Shown: positions 10,150 to 20,113 of the stretch, one piece after another | Position numbering within the stretch: the stretch's first letter is position 1 | How the letters are laid out: each line of letters opens with the position of its first letter | Assembly (NCBI GenBank): GCA_029339505.1 | Contig: JAQISU010000132.1 | Span: 9,837,001 to 9,901,000 of the forward strand | Direction of reading: 5' to 3' | Origin: Unio delphinus | Lineage: Eukaryota > Mollusca > Bivalvia > Unionida > Unionidae | Length of the DNA: 64,000 bases | Notes under the pieces: generated by a model | What the model was told of the DNA's origin: nothing | The model's database searches: none | Seen by the model: only the letters and a program-made list of their open reading frames with translations | Made by a program: the position numbers and the translations under genes

Positions 10150-10690
10150 TGGCCTCGGTGACAGATTCTTCTTCTTCTTCTGGCACTGTCACTAACACAG
10201 GTTTAAAAGTGACTTTTTCACTCGACAATGAATATTACGATCACAACGCTTGAGCATAATGGGATGCTTCTTTTCGTCCAAGCCTCAAAACCCCAACTTT
10301 TCCAGTCACGTACATCTGTTCAATGAGGGTGTAAATCACAAGCTACACACACATCCTCGTACACCGCTTCCGTACGTAAAAGTTGACGAATCTTTTATCC
10401 TGTAGAAGTTGAGAAGTATCCAGATGAAAGCATAAGGCTTTTAACAGAACGAGTCTCTCGTGGACATTTAAAGGAGTCACCATACTTTCTTTGTAGTTAT
10501 TGTTCTTAAAGTGTCCACAAAGAATCGACAGGTAAAAGAAATCCCAGAAAGCAAGTCACTAAAACACACACTACACGTCAACCCAATGGGTGGGACACAA
10601 ATCTCGTAACAAGTGGTTGTAATCCTCCACCGTGTGAATGTTCTCATTGATATCCTTCCACTGAATCTGTTTGATAAAGATTGTGGCATG
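10150..10690 (-). pseudogene. Decayed Polinton coding region, function unknown
   Basis: Minus-strand reading gives several short frames that look coding, including an acidic run of Glu residues (about 10,160-10,200), a Cys/His-containing stretch near 10,330 ('DVCVACDLHPH'), and a Leu-rich helix near 10,450. Stops and shifts separate them. Together they suggest one or two lost genes at the 5' side of the element. No family is recognisable, and the strand is inferred from continuity with the neighbours. Confidence 0.35.
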
Positions 10691-10804
10691 GTAGTTCTAT
10701 TTTATTATTCTTTTTTTGTCGAAGACCATAAGTGTATAATCTGCACAGAAATATTTAAAATCTTCTCCAAAAGCGAAAGTGATTAACATAACGTGTAATT
10801 TAGG

Positions 10805-11029
10805 GCAACTGATATTTAGGGTCACGGTTAAGAAAGATCAAAACATCTTCAGATGTAAACGGTCTAAATTGGAATATGTGGTACACTTGATCCAGAGAAA
10901 TCTGACACGTTGATTGATTTTTGTCACTTTCCTCTTGTGAATTTCACGACACAAAAGCTCTACAGTCACCCATTGAGATTTTTCTGTAGCAAGTCCCTGC
11001 CAAACTTCCTTGTATATTTTCTCTTGCAA
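10805..11029 (-). pseudogene. Small winged-helix-like protein remnant
   Basis: About 63 codons are open from an in-phase TTG at 11,029 (no ATG is visible), and a shift near 10,860 leads to a short ending 'FLNRDPKYQLP' before a TAA. The pattern, a first helix ('EKIYKEVWQGLA'), a second region ('WVTVELLCREIHKR') and a basic third helix, looks like a winged helix, a common form for small regulators in such elements. This is a pattern judgement with no diagnostic residue. It is the first recognisable gene at the 5' side of the element. Confidence 0.35.
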
Positions 11030-11230
11030 TTTGTGTGGTGATCCTTGAATATTATTTTTTAAAGAGGGAATATATACTGTTTATTAGAGCATAAACACGT
11101 AACACTTGACCGACAGTGTAGAATATATCGCATGGTTTCCCGTATGAAGTGTATCATTACTGAAATGCATCTTATGTTTCATAACTAATGCAGTAAATTA
11201 AAAGGACACACTAATATCGTAGCAGTATCA

Positions 11231-11420
11231 TTAGAGGGAAAAGCTGTAAATAATACTGATGACGAAAATCCGACATAGTTTTGGGCAGTGTTTTTTTTTT
11301 TCTTCTTCACTACCATTTGGTATTAAACTACCATTAGTACTTGTAATGCTACTACTACTACTACTAATAATAATAATAATAATAATAATAGTAATTATTA
11401 TTATTATGTCTACCATTAGT
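11231..11420. repeat. Short (ACT)n/(AAT)n microsatellite
   Basis: Around 11,350-11,407 there are tracts of 'ctactactacta' and 'aataataataat' that then invert to 'attattatt'. The surrounding sequence is AT-rich and non-coding. Confidence 0.7.
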
Positions 11421-11459
11421 ACCCTTCACACATGATATTTAATAGAAGACAGCTAAAAC

Positions 11460-11719
11460 AATTAGCTATATACTGTCATTATGTTGACCAGTATTATCAC
11501 TCTACATCCATTCATACAGTCGGACAACTATTGTGAATGGCCGTTGCTTCCCACGCACTCTTTGAGTTTATATCGGTAATGCCATAATGTGGGCTCAGTG
11601 GAAATTTGCTGAAATATTTCATTACTTATATTAGACCTTAAGTAATACAGCAAATGAAAGTATGCAGTCTAGATTCAAGCTTATTCACACATGCTATTTA
11701 ATATAAGACAGCTAACAAA

Positions 11720-11801
<82 letters not shown>

Positions 11802-12060
11802 TGTCATTTAATCTACGCATAGTAGCTTTGATAATGATAGTTAATATACGACACATAAAACAAGAATTTTCTATATACTGTCATTTAATCTACGCATAGT
11901 AGCTTTGATAATGAAATTTAATATACGACACATAAAACAATAATTAGCTATATATTGTCATTTAAACTACGCATAGTAGCTTTGATAATGATAGCTAATA
12001 TAAGACACATAAACACTAATTTATAATATATTAGATATATACTGTCATTTTACTAAATAT
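11460..12060. repeat. (TA)n tract and 77-bp minisatellite
   Basis: A pure TA tract runs from about 11,725 to 11,800. It is followed by units starting 'ctgtcatttaatctacgca' at 11,801, 11,878, about 11,955 and 12,042, giving a period near 77 bp. A related 'tatactgtcatt' copy lies at about 11,470. Units contain 'tatacgacacataaaaca'. Confidence 0.8.
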
Positions 12061-12094
12061 AAGTATCACTTTACATTTTTTCACCCAGTTGGAT

Positions 12095-12565
12095 AATTTA
12101 ATTTAATGGACTTTTGAACTTTTTGAGTTTTTATCGGTAATGTTATGATGTGGGCTTAATTGAATGGACTGTTGAACTTTTTGAGTTTATATCGGTAATG
12201 TTATGGTGTGGGCTTAATTGAATGGACTTTTGAACTTTTTGAGTTTATATCGGTAATGTTATGATGTGGGCTTAATTGAATGGACTTTTGAACTTTTTGA
12301 GTTTATATCGGTAATGTTATGGTGTGGGCTTAATTGAATGGACTTTTGAACTTTTTGAGTTTATATCGGTAATGTTATGATGTGGGCTTAATCGAATGGA
12401 CTCTTGAACTTTTTGAGTTTATATCGGTAATGTTATGATGTGGGCTTAATTGAATGGACTTTTGAACTCTTTGAGTTTATATCGGTAATGTTATGATGTT
12501 GGCTTAATTGAATGGACTTTTGAACTTTTTGAGTTTATATCGGTAATGCTATGATGTGGGCTTAG
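12095..12565. repeat. 58-bp minisatellite, about 8 copies
   Basis: The unit begins 'gtttatatcggtaatgttat' and recurs every 58 bp (for example at 12,185, 12,243 and 12,301). Copies are nearly identical, so the array is young or homogenised. A single diverged copy at about 11,562 shares the downstream flank 'attacttatattagacctt' with the last copy (12,595), showing that a larger unit was also duplicated. Confidence 0.9.
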
Positions 12566-13065
12566 TCGAAATGTGCTGAAAGGTTTCATTACTTATATTA
12601 GACCTTAAGTAACAAAGCAAATATAACTATGTAATCTAGATTTAGGCTTATTAAAATATTGACTACGGTATATAATTTCCACTAGCTGTATTACGTACAT
12701 TCTGAAATATCATGTTTACCTATCGAAGTGTTAAAAAAAACACGTAATTTGTGTTATACATAACTTATCTAGTACATACCTTTCGTTTCTAGTTCCAAAG
12801 TACCTTCTTCGACTATACTGCAAATAGCCTGTTTTGAACTTGCAGTAGCCATCTTGTCTTTTCAAGGAATTGTGGATACAAACATGCCGACTCTAAGACT
12901 AAATGAGTTGTCAAACGTTAAGGCCTGGGCTGCAAAAAGTAGAGCAAACGTCAAGCCGAAATTCATCTATATAACTACTTTTCAAAATAGCAAGAATGCA
13001 GGGTATATCAGTTTGTGTGCAAAAGATCAATGTCAGATAAATATATACTTTGTATAAAATACCAA
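12566..13065. other. Non-coding DNA, nothing recognised
   Basis: The stretch between the 58-bp array and the SINE has short frames only. No splice-like or domain evidence supports a gene. Confidence 0.4.
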
Positions 13066-13067
13066 AA

Positions 13068-13352
13068 TTGTTTACGTCCAAGTGGCCGAGCAGTCAAAAG
13101 CACTAGTCTTTACAGATCAACACCATCTTACCCCTGTCTGCGTGGCTGCCAGGCTGTGTCTGTCCTATGTGGGTATTTGAGAAAGCTGCCAATAACTTCT
13201 AATGGGTGAGTAGTTCTTACCACGGTTTTCTGCGGGTTATTACGCCATTAGTATGAAAATTCTGACTTTTCCTCCACCAGATATACTGGCCGCCAGGTGT
13301 AGCCTATCTATCCCTAAGCAATGGCGTTAAACACCCAACAAACAACATCCAA
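13068..13352 (+). mobile_element. tRNA-derived SINE, family B
   Basis: The left end has a tRNA-like A-box region ('gtggccgagcagtc'). The body continues to a conserved 3' part ('ccgccaggtgtagcctat' then 'caatggcgttaaacaccc') ending in (ACAA)n-like sequence. The same 3' part occurs inverted at 21,955-22,195, which defines the family. Such SINEs are transcribed by RNA polymerase III and mobilised by LINE enzymes. Confidence 0.65.
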
Positions 13353-13974
13353 AATAAGTCTACAATATATGCATGCTTCATTTATTAACAGAAACACACA
13401 GTATTATTGCTTTGCGTACAAAGTGGTAAAAATTATTTGCGCACTTGTTCTAGTTTACCAGATCGAAGCCAGGTAAGTTACTGATATGCAGTCCGTCGTC
13501 CTAAGTGCTGTTTGTCAACCAGTGTAGAGGGTTCAGTTATGACACGTGATCTATCTGTGTGCATACTCTTATATCATTCAGAGGTATCACGAATTTGATC
13601 ATGGACAATGGTTGAAACATACTTGCGTGTAATTAGCTGAACGTGCAAACACGAGAGGCTTTATTTTCAGACTGGTAATTTTAGGAGGTCCATATCTCTG
13701 TTACTCCTCGTCTCCCTCCTTCCCCCAACAAAATGTATACCTTAACAATATTTTCATTTCAGAACACTGAATCACCAGAGTGCTTATCAGAAATTGTTTT
13801 TATCAGTTTTTATAAGTTCATGTGGCAGAATTGCAGTTTTTCATTGTTTTATAACATACCAAACGTGAACAAAAAATTGAATATAGTAACTGGATAAATG
13901 GACTGAGAAGGTGTCTTATTGGGTACGTTGAGGGGATGTACGGAAAATGGACTCGACGAAATACAACTTTTAGA
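13353..13974. other. Non-coding DNA
   Basis: No gene, RNA or repeat is evident between the SINE and the 36-bp minisatellite. Short frames here lack any domain. Confidence 0.4.
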
Positions 13975-14325
13975 CAAGCCTATATCTAGGACTACATGTA
14001 GACTGCCCTATAATACCACGCGTAGTCTGTCATGTATTACTGTCTCTAGGACTACGCGTAGTCTGCTAAACTCTGTCGTCTCAAAACTTACTCACAGTAT
14101 GCTATACATTACTGTCTCTATGACTACACGTAGTCGGTCATACAATATTGTCTCTAACATTACGCGCAGTCTGCCAGATATTACTGACGCTAAAAGTACA
14201 CGTATAATGTCATGCATTACTGTATCTATGACTACGCACAGTCAGCCATACACGACTTTCTCGAAGACTACTCGTAGGCTACCATACATTACCGTCTCTA
14301 AAACTACGGGTAGACCGCCATATAT
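13975..14325. repeat. 36-bp minisatellite with palindromic core, left part
   Basis: The unit, of the form 'tactgtctctaggactacgc' plus 'gtagtctgccatacat', repeats about every 36 bp. The core 'gactacgcgtagtc' is a perfect 14-bp palindrome containing ACGCGT. The array continues at 17,560-17,958 on the other side of an inserted LINE. Confidence 0.85.
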
Positions 14326-14659
14326 TGGGCAAATGCAGATGCTTCATCTGCACGGAAGATGGACGTACCCGTCAATACATGAGTCTCCTGCTGCCTTGCA
14401 GCTCGGCCATGATTAGCCAAAGGCTAAGGGAGTAAACCCTGCAAGAAAATCCTGACTGGAGACCCTAAGGCAGTAGGACGAAGTACTACATCCCCTTCTG
14501 GCAACTCCTTGGTCTGGAGAGGGATGGGCTCCGCCAGACGACTTTTGCCCAAGACACACTGATAATGCTGAACAAATCTGAACTTACTTTACCGGATCTG
14601 TCGTCGCGCGAGTCAACAAGGACCCCGCCTGCCTTTGTCTACCAGGACGGCGGTAACAA

Positions 14660-15900
14660 GTGTGCTACTGGTACTATGCATAAAATCAGAGCGAGAAACA
14701 ACATCACCATCGCCACCTGGAACAAATTGGAAGACTTCAAGAGGTGACACATGAGATGGAACACTACACATGGTACATTCATGGACTATGTGAAGTCAGA
14801 TGGAAAGCCCTTGGAGAACACCAAACTGAAGATGGAAATATATTCTACTATAGTGGAGAATTTGACAAATCTATAAATTGAGCAGGCTTCCTTGTAAACA
14901 AAGCCATCATGGAATCTGTTCTTGAATGACGCACCATATCTAGCAGAATCATCTCCATTCGTTTGAAAGCAACTCCCTTTAAGATCACAATTATCCAAGT
15001 CTATGCTCCAACTACTGATCATGATGATGAAGAAATAGAGAAGATTTACAACAAACTCCAGGATATTATAAACATTGTAAGTAAAAAAGACATCCTTGTC
15101 ATCCAATCAGACTGATTTACTATAGTCGGCAAAGAGGCTCTAAAAGACTGGAATGATCATTGTGGACCATCTTGCAATGATCTTACCAATAAATGAGAGA
15201 GATGGCTGCTCGAGTTCGCAAGCTAAAACAAATTGGTACTAGCCAACACACTGGGTCAACAATAGACTTCACGATGCTGGACATGGCAAGCACCAAATGG
15301 AACACATCGTAACCAGATCGACTACATACTGGTTTAATACCGTTACCAATCTGGCATCCATAGAGTATGAATATGAACGTTCCAAGGTGTTGATGTTCGG
15401 AATGATCATGACCTCGCGATTATGAACTTCCGAGTGAGGCTAAAGAAAATTAACAAGCGAAAGAACATCAGATTCAAATTCAACCTTGAACAACTGAAGA
15501 ACCATAACATCAGCAAGTCATTCCAAGCCACAATTGGAGGAAATTTGATCCACTTCCTGTGATGGATGTTGACGTGAAAGTGATGACAGACACTTTCAAC
15601 ACAGTCATGACAACAGCTGCCAAGGACATCATTTACCTCCATTGGTCAAAGAAATACCCTGGGTTACGGAAGAAATTCTGAATTTGTTTGATGCCCGAAG
15701 AGACCTCAAAAACACTAGACACACAACCTGTGCAATGGAATAACGATAAATAAGCAAGAATGTCAGAAGAAAAACTTGAAGAAAGCAAAATAATATTGGA
15801 CTGGACAAAAGTGCACGCAAATAGAGAGCCGTCTGATAAAGAATAACAGCAAAGAGGCATTCCAAATTGTGAAATACCTCACCAGACTGAAACTGGAAAA
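14660..15900 (+). pseudogene. LINE apurinic-type endonuclease domain, decayed
   Basis: The plus strand encodes, over several frames, the start 'ITIATWN' and later a 'VYAPTTD'-like strand near 15,000 and a region around 15,290-15,420 that ends with an asparagine/aspartate/histidine block ('RNDHDLAIMN'-like). These are landmarks of the endonuclease that nicks target DNA to prime reverse transcription. Frames are interrupted repeatedly, so no functional domain remains. Minus-strand open frames across it (15,406-15,966) are shadows. Confidence 0.65.
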
Positions 15901-15987
15901 TACATCACACAAGCAAGTGACAGTGCATAAAGATAGACTGATTATTGTAAAGAACTCTACAGCCATCTGTCCACAGGAGGCTCAGAG

Positions 15988-17095
15988 GTGCTTGAAGTTT
16001 CAAGCTCTACAAATGATAATGATTTTCCCATTCTCAAAGAAGAGGTTGAGTCAGCAATAAGTATACTGAAGAATGGGAAGGCAGCTGGAGTAGACAACAT
16101 CCCAGCTGAACTTATCAAGACTAGGGGGATGGGGGTGGGAATCAGTGAAAGAGCTAGTAACAAAATTTAGCAACAAGATCTGGTAGACAGCTGAATGGCC
16201 AACACAGTGGACCGAGGCACTGATTAGAACACTCCCCATAAAGGCAATCTCGAGCTGTGCCAAAATTGCAGAACTATCAGTCTGATCTGCAATGCTAGTA
16301 AGGAGAATATCATCTTGAACAGACTGAAACCACATGCAGAAGAAATAATAATCGCTGAAGGTCAGGCAGTGTTTCTGAGTGGAAGAAGCACAACATAACA
16401 ATATTCAATCTCAGGGTTCTGTGTGAAAAGTACTCGCAACATCAACCAGACATCTATCAAGTGTTCATAGATTTCAAAAAGGCTTTTTGCCAGAGTGTGG
16501 CATGAGGCATGGGTAAAACGTTGACCAGTACCATCAAGCTACTGTACTCCAAGGCTACCAGTGCAGTAATTGCTCAATATTCTGTGGGGGACAGGTTGAA
16601 GACAACAGTTGGAGTACGTCAAGGCTGTCTCCTCTCCTGTTACCCAAGCTTTTTAACATCTACTTAGAGCTCATCATGAGCAACGCACTGGAAAACCACT
16701 GAGGGACAGTCAGCATTGGAGGGCATAACATCACATCCTACGCTTTGCAGACGACATTGATGGGCTGTCAGACATTGAAGACGAGCTTGCCACCTTAGTG
16801 AAGCACCTTGATGACACAATTTCCAGATTTGACATGGAGATAAGCGCCGATAAGACAAAGCTTATGCCAAAAAGTGGCAAAGAAATCTCAGCCAAGATTA
16901 AAGTCAGAGAACAGGAACTGGAAACAGTGGGCCAGTTCAAATCTCTTAGTTCCATAATCCCCGAAGAGGGGTCAAGAACAGAAAGTTTGTCACGAGCAGC
17001 ACAAATAAAGGCAGCTATTTCAAAGCTAAGAGGCACCTGTAGAGACAAGTATATCTGTCTGAATACTAAAATCAGACCACTGAGAGCATAAGTCA
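15988..17095 (+). pseudogene. LINE reverse transcriptase, decayed, FADD motif intact
   Basis: Motifs in order are 'ILKNGKAAGVDNIPAELIK' (16,066-16,125), 'VFIDFKKAF' (near 16,465), '[10 protein letters not shown]' (near 16,610) and the catalytic 'RFADD' (near 16,743). After these comes the thumb region with 'AQIKAAISKLRG'. The motif order and spacing match non-LTR reverse transcriptases, which copy the element RNA at the target nick. Frameshifts lie between the motifs, and a stop follows at about 17,090. Catalytic aspartates survive. Confidence 0.85.
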
Positions 17096-17560
17096 TCTCA
17101 ATCTTTCTGTATTCATGTGAGGCCTGGACTCTGACATCAGAATTATGACGAAGAATCCAGGCACTTGAAACGAGATGCTACAGAACCATCATTGGCATCT
17201 CTTACATGCACCACATCACAAATGAAGAAGTGCGTAACACCATAAGGCACAAAGTAGGCTAATTATGAAGACCTCCTCACCACTGTCAAAAAGAGAAAGC
17301 TGAAGTGGTATGGCTATGTCACTAAAGCCAACAGTCTATCCACAACAGTATTGCAGGGCAGTGTCCAGGGTGGCAGAAGGAGAGGTAGATAGAAATAAGT
17401 GGACTGATAACGTCACAGAATGGACCAGGAACAATTTGGCAGCAACACAGACATTATCACATGTTCGAAACAATTGGAAAGGACTGTTCCGATGTTCATT
17501 AGCACAGCGCCCCAACGCCACACTTGGTCAAAATACTGATGATGATGATGATGATGATGC

Positions 17561-17958
17561 TATACATTACTGTATCTAAGACGTCTCGTGGTCTAGCGTA
17601 CATTACTGTCACTAAGACATTTCCTGGACTGCCAGACATTACCGTCTCAACGACTCAGTGTAGTTTGCTAGTGTATAGCGTCTCAAACACTGCGCATAAT
17701 ATATACATTACTTTTTCTTTGACTACACGAAGTCTGTCATATAATATCGTCTGTAAGACTTCGCTCAGTATGTCATACATTACTGTCTCTAGGACTACAC
17801 GTAGTCTGCCATACAATATCGCTCTAACACTACGCGTAGTCTGCCAAACCCTTACCGTCTCTAAGATTGCGCGTATTCTGCCATGAAGTACTGTCTCCTA
17901 TACAACGCACAGTCTGCCATATATTGCTATCTCGAAGACTACTTGTAGACTGTCATTA
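17561..17958. repeat. 36-bp minisatellite with palindromic core, right part
   Basis: The array resumes immediately after the LINE tail and has the same unit as at 13,975-14,325. Copies vary at the palindrome ('actacgcgtagt', 'actacacgtagt', 'acttcgctcagt'). Confidence 0.85.
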
Positions 17959-19079
17959 GTGCCGGATGTAGACATAGCGGGGCCCTATGTTATGGAAAGA
18001 GGCCCTATTTGGTATAAAATAAATTTGAGAGGCCCCCTTCAGACTATGAATTTAAATCGTGAGGCACTAACATGCCACTTTCAGATTAAATGATAATGCC
18101 CCTTAAGAGATGCCGTATGGTTGGCACTCATTCAACCGACGTAGAAAAATTCATGAAATATAAATGATATATCACATGTCTCCCTATTGTCTCAATGAAT
18201 TGGTTTCATGAAAAGCTGCTCAAAAACGTAGGTTATAGATATAACGCAAACCACAGATCTATTGCTGAAGTGTCTTTGTCATCAACTGTATTAGCAGGGT
18301 GGTTAACGTAGGATCGTTGCCAGATCATGCACTTGACGTTAAATGCGTAACTCTTGGCATGCATATGCAGTGATAAAGTTTAAACAGTTTCTGATATGGA
18401 AACATCCGCACATATACTCCTGCTTTGAATTACTCACTCTACTAATTCATCTTCTATAGTAAACTTATGCAAACACCATGATCTAAAAAGTTCAAAAACA
18501 TAAATTTCTAAATGCTCATGAATAAACCTAATTTTATCATTAAAGACGCACCCTTTGATGGCATGTAAATAAAACATTTGTTTTCATTTCTGCACCAAAG
18601 TGTAAGTTGTTCTTTTCAGTAATGCCTTCCAAGCTGTTACTTTTAAAAGGACTGATATTCCATCAATAACGCATTGTCTCAATGTTATTTTCAGTTATAA
18701 CTAAGATAAGATATATACAAAAATCAATTTATTCAATGTTATATCATTATCAACAATTCCTGGTTAGTCAATCACATATATACTCTATTTGTAGACTGGT
18801 TCCCTTTCTTAACTCATTAGTCCTAAAATTAGTGAGCTTTAACGTTCTATAATGATGTTTGCTTATATAAATAAGGACACACAAAGAGGTTGTTCCCAAA
18901 GATGATTACAAGTCCAAATAAACAATGAAGCCCGATTTTAAAATGTATTCTTAATGACATTGAGTTCAAAACAAGAGACGGGCATGTTAAACATGTAATA
19001 TGGATTACACATTATCACTTTAAATAACCAAAGGAACAATCTTATTGATATTATTCGCGTTCAATATAGAAATAATTGT
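17959..19079. other. AT-rich non-coding DNA with a possible transposon end
   Basis: The sequence 'agtgccggatgtagac' at about 17,958 resembles 'cagtgccggattaaatcc' at 29,979. Both are followed by runs of GGCCC or CCTCC, so they could be ends of a DNA transposon family. Nothing else is recognised here. Confidence 0.3.
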
Positions 19080-19640
19080 TCTGTCTTAAAGATTTTTACA
19101 GTATTTTATTCATATCGTTAAGCATATAAATATTTGATCTGTTATTAAGATTTTTTAAAAATATTTTAATCATATCGTTAAGCATATTAATAATTGTTTT
19201 GTCCTAAAGATTTGTTAAGCATATTAATCACATCGTTATGTATAGAAATAATTAAGATTTTAAAAAATATTTTAATCATATACTTAAGAGTCTCAATAAT
19301 GGTTTTGTCCTAAAGATTTGTTAAGCATATTAATCACATCGTTTTGCATAGAAATAATTAAGATTTTTAAAATATTTTAATCTTATAGTTAAGCGTCTCA
19401 ATAATGTTTTTGTCCTAAAGATTTGTTTAGTAGTTTAATCATATCGTTAAGCAGATCACTAATTGTTTTGTCCTAAAGATGTATTAGCTTTTTAATAATA
19501 TCGTTACGCATAGAAACGATTGTTTTGTTCTAAAGGTCTGTAAGTCTTTTAATTATATCGTTACAAATAAAAGTAATTGTTTTGTCCTAAAGATTTGTCA
19601 GTATTTTAGTCATATCTTTAAGTATAGACTTTAATAAGAA
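19080..19640. repeat. Degenerate minisatellite, about 60 bp unit
   Basis: Motifs 'taatcatatcgttaagcat' and 'ttgttttgtcctaaagat' alternate about every 60 bp through the block. Some units have deletions. The array is moderately diverged. Confidence 0.75.
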
Positions 19641-19783
19641 CCTACTAATGAAAATTATAGAATATATTATAAAAATCATGATGGCTTCTATGAACAAGTT
19701 ATTCAGATAAGAAAACCTTAACTCCTAAATAAACATACTAATATTCTATGAAATCGTTGTGTATCTTGTATCGCTAATCTCTA

Positions 19784-20113
19784 ATGGGGCGCGGGGTAAT
19801 GAGAGGTGAGATCCGGTTTATCTCCCACATAGGGGAGTGTACCGTCAAATACAGGCTGGATCTTTTACTTCATCACTTATCTCATGGAGAAAAAACCCCA
19901 GAACAAACAGAGTTAAGCAAACCCCTCTGGTGTCTCGAAATTACCCAACCACTCGGAATCATTAACAAACAATCCCACTCCCTTGTTGTTTTCGCTATAA
20001 AGACATCCCGGGGCTATGTTACAAGGACTACGCGAAGTAAACATGTCTTGTATAGAGTCCCAGAAAAATGCACACGCAGAACATGGACAGAAAATACAAT
20101 AACACGGGAATAA
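19784..20113 (+). other. Unassigned 109-codon ORF
   Basis: The frame is open from an ATG at 19,784. The product is basic with no membrane segment, Cys pattern or repeat that I recognise. It stands alone, with AT-rich sequence on both sides. It may be a chance ORF or a remnant of a mobile element; GC is slightly above the local level. Confidence 0.2.

Larger units (their letters stand above)
2300..11050 (-). mobile_element. Polinton/adintovirus-type element, decayed, minus strand
   Basis: All recognisable genes here lie on the minus strand and are closely packed, unlike the rest of the window. In transcription order they are: small winged-helix-like protein, undefined coding region, small membrane protein, packaging ATPase, small basic proteins, integrase with chromodomain, two-segment membrane protein, conserved virion-like protein, small virion-like protein and capsid-like protein. 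The pairing of a retroviral-type integrase with an FtsK/HerA ATPase and capsid genes is diagnostic of Polintons (Mavericks) and the related adintoviruses. Local GC is higher than in the flanks. DNA polymerase B and the adenovirus-like protease were not found, so the copy is incomplete or internally deleted. Breaks are isolated stops and 1-nt shifts. The outer limits are approximate. Confidence 0.88.
14326..17560 (+). mobile_element. Non-LTR retrotransposon (LINE), near full length but decayed
   Basis: The insertion splits the 36-bp array. A 5' leader occupies about 14,326-14,660, then endonuclease starts at 'NNITIATWN' (near 14,700), reverse transcriptase follows, and a C-terminal region ends near 17,500. 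The 3' end is a (TGATGA)n tail at 17,536-17,560, as in many RTE-like LINEs. Several stops and frameshifts make it inactive. The clade is not certain. Confidence 0.85.

Noticed and set aside
2300..11050. Contamination by a free virus or bacterium
   Set aside because: The block has animal-type minisatellites and SINEs on its right and minisatellite on its left, and genes carry stops, as expected for an endogenous copy. A chimeric contig cannot be fully excluded from sequence alone.
15406..17096. Minus-strand ORFs across the first LINE
   Set aside because: They are shadows; endonuclease and reverse transcriptase motifs lie on the plus strand.
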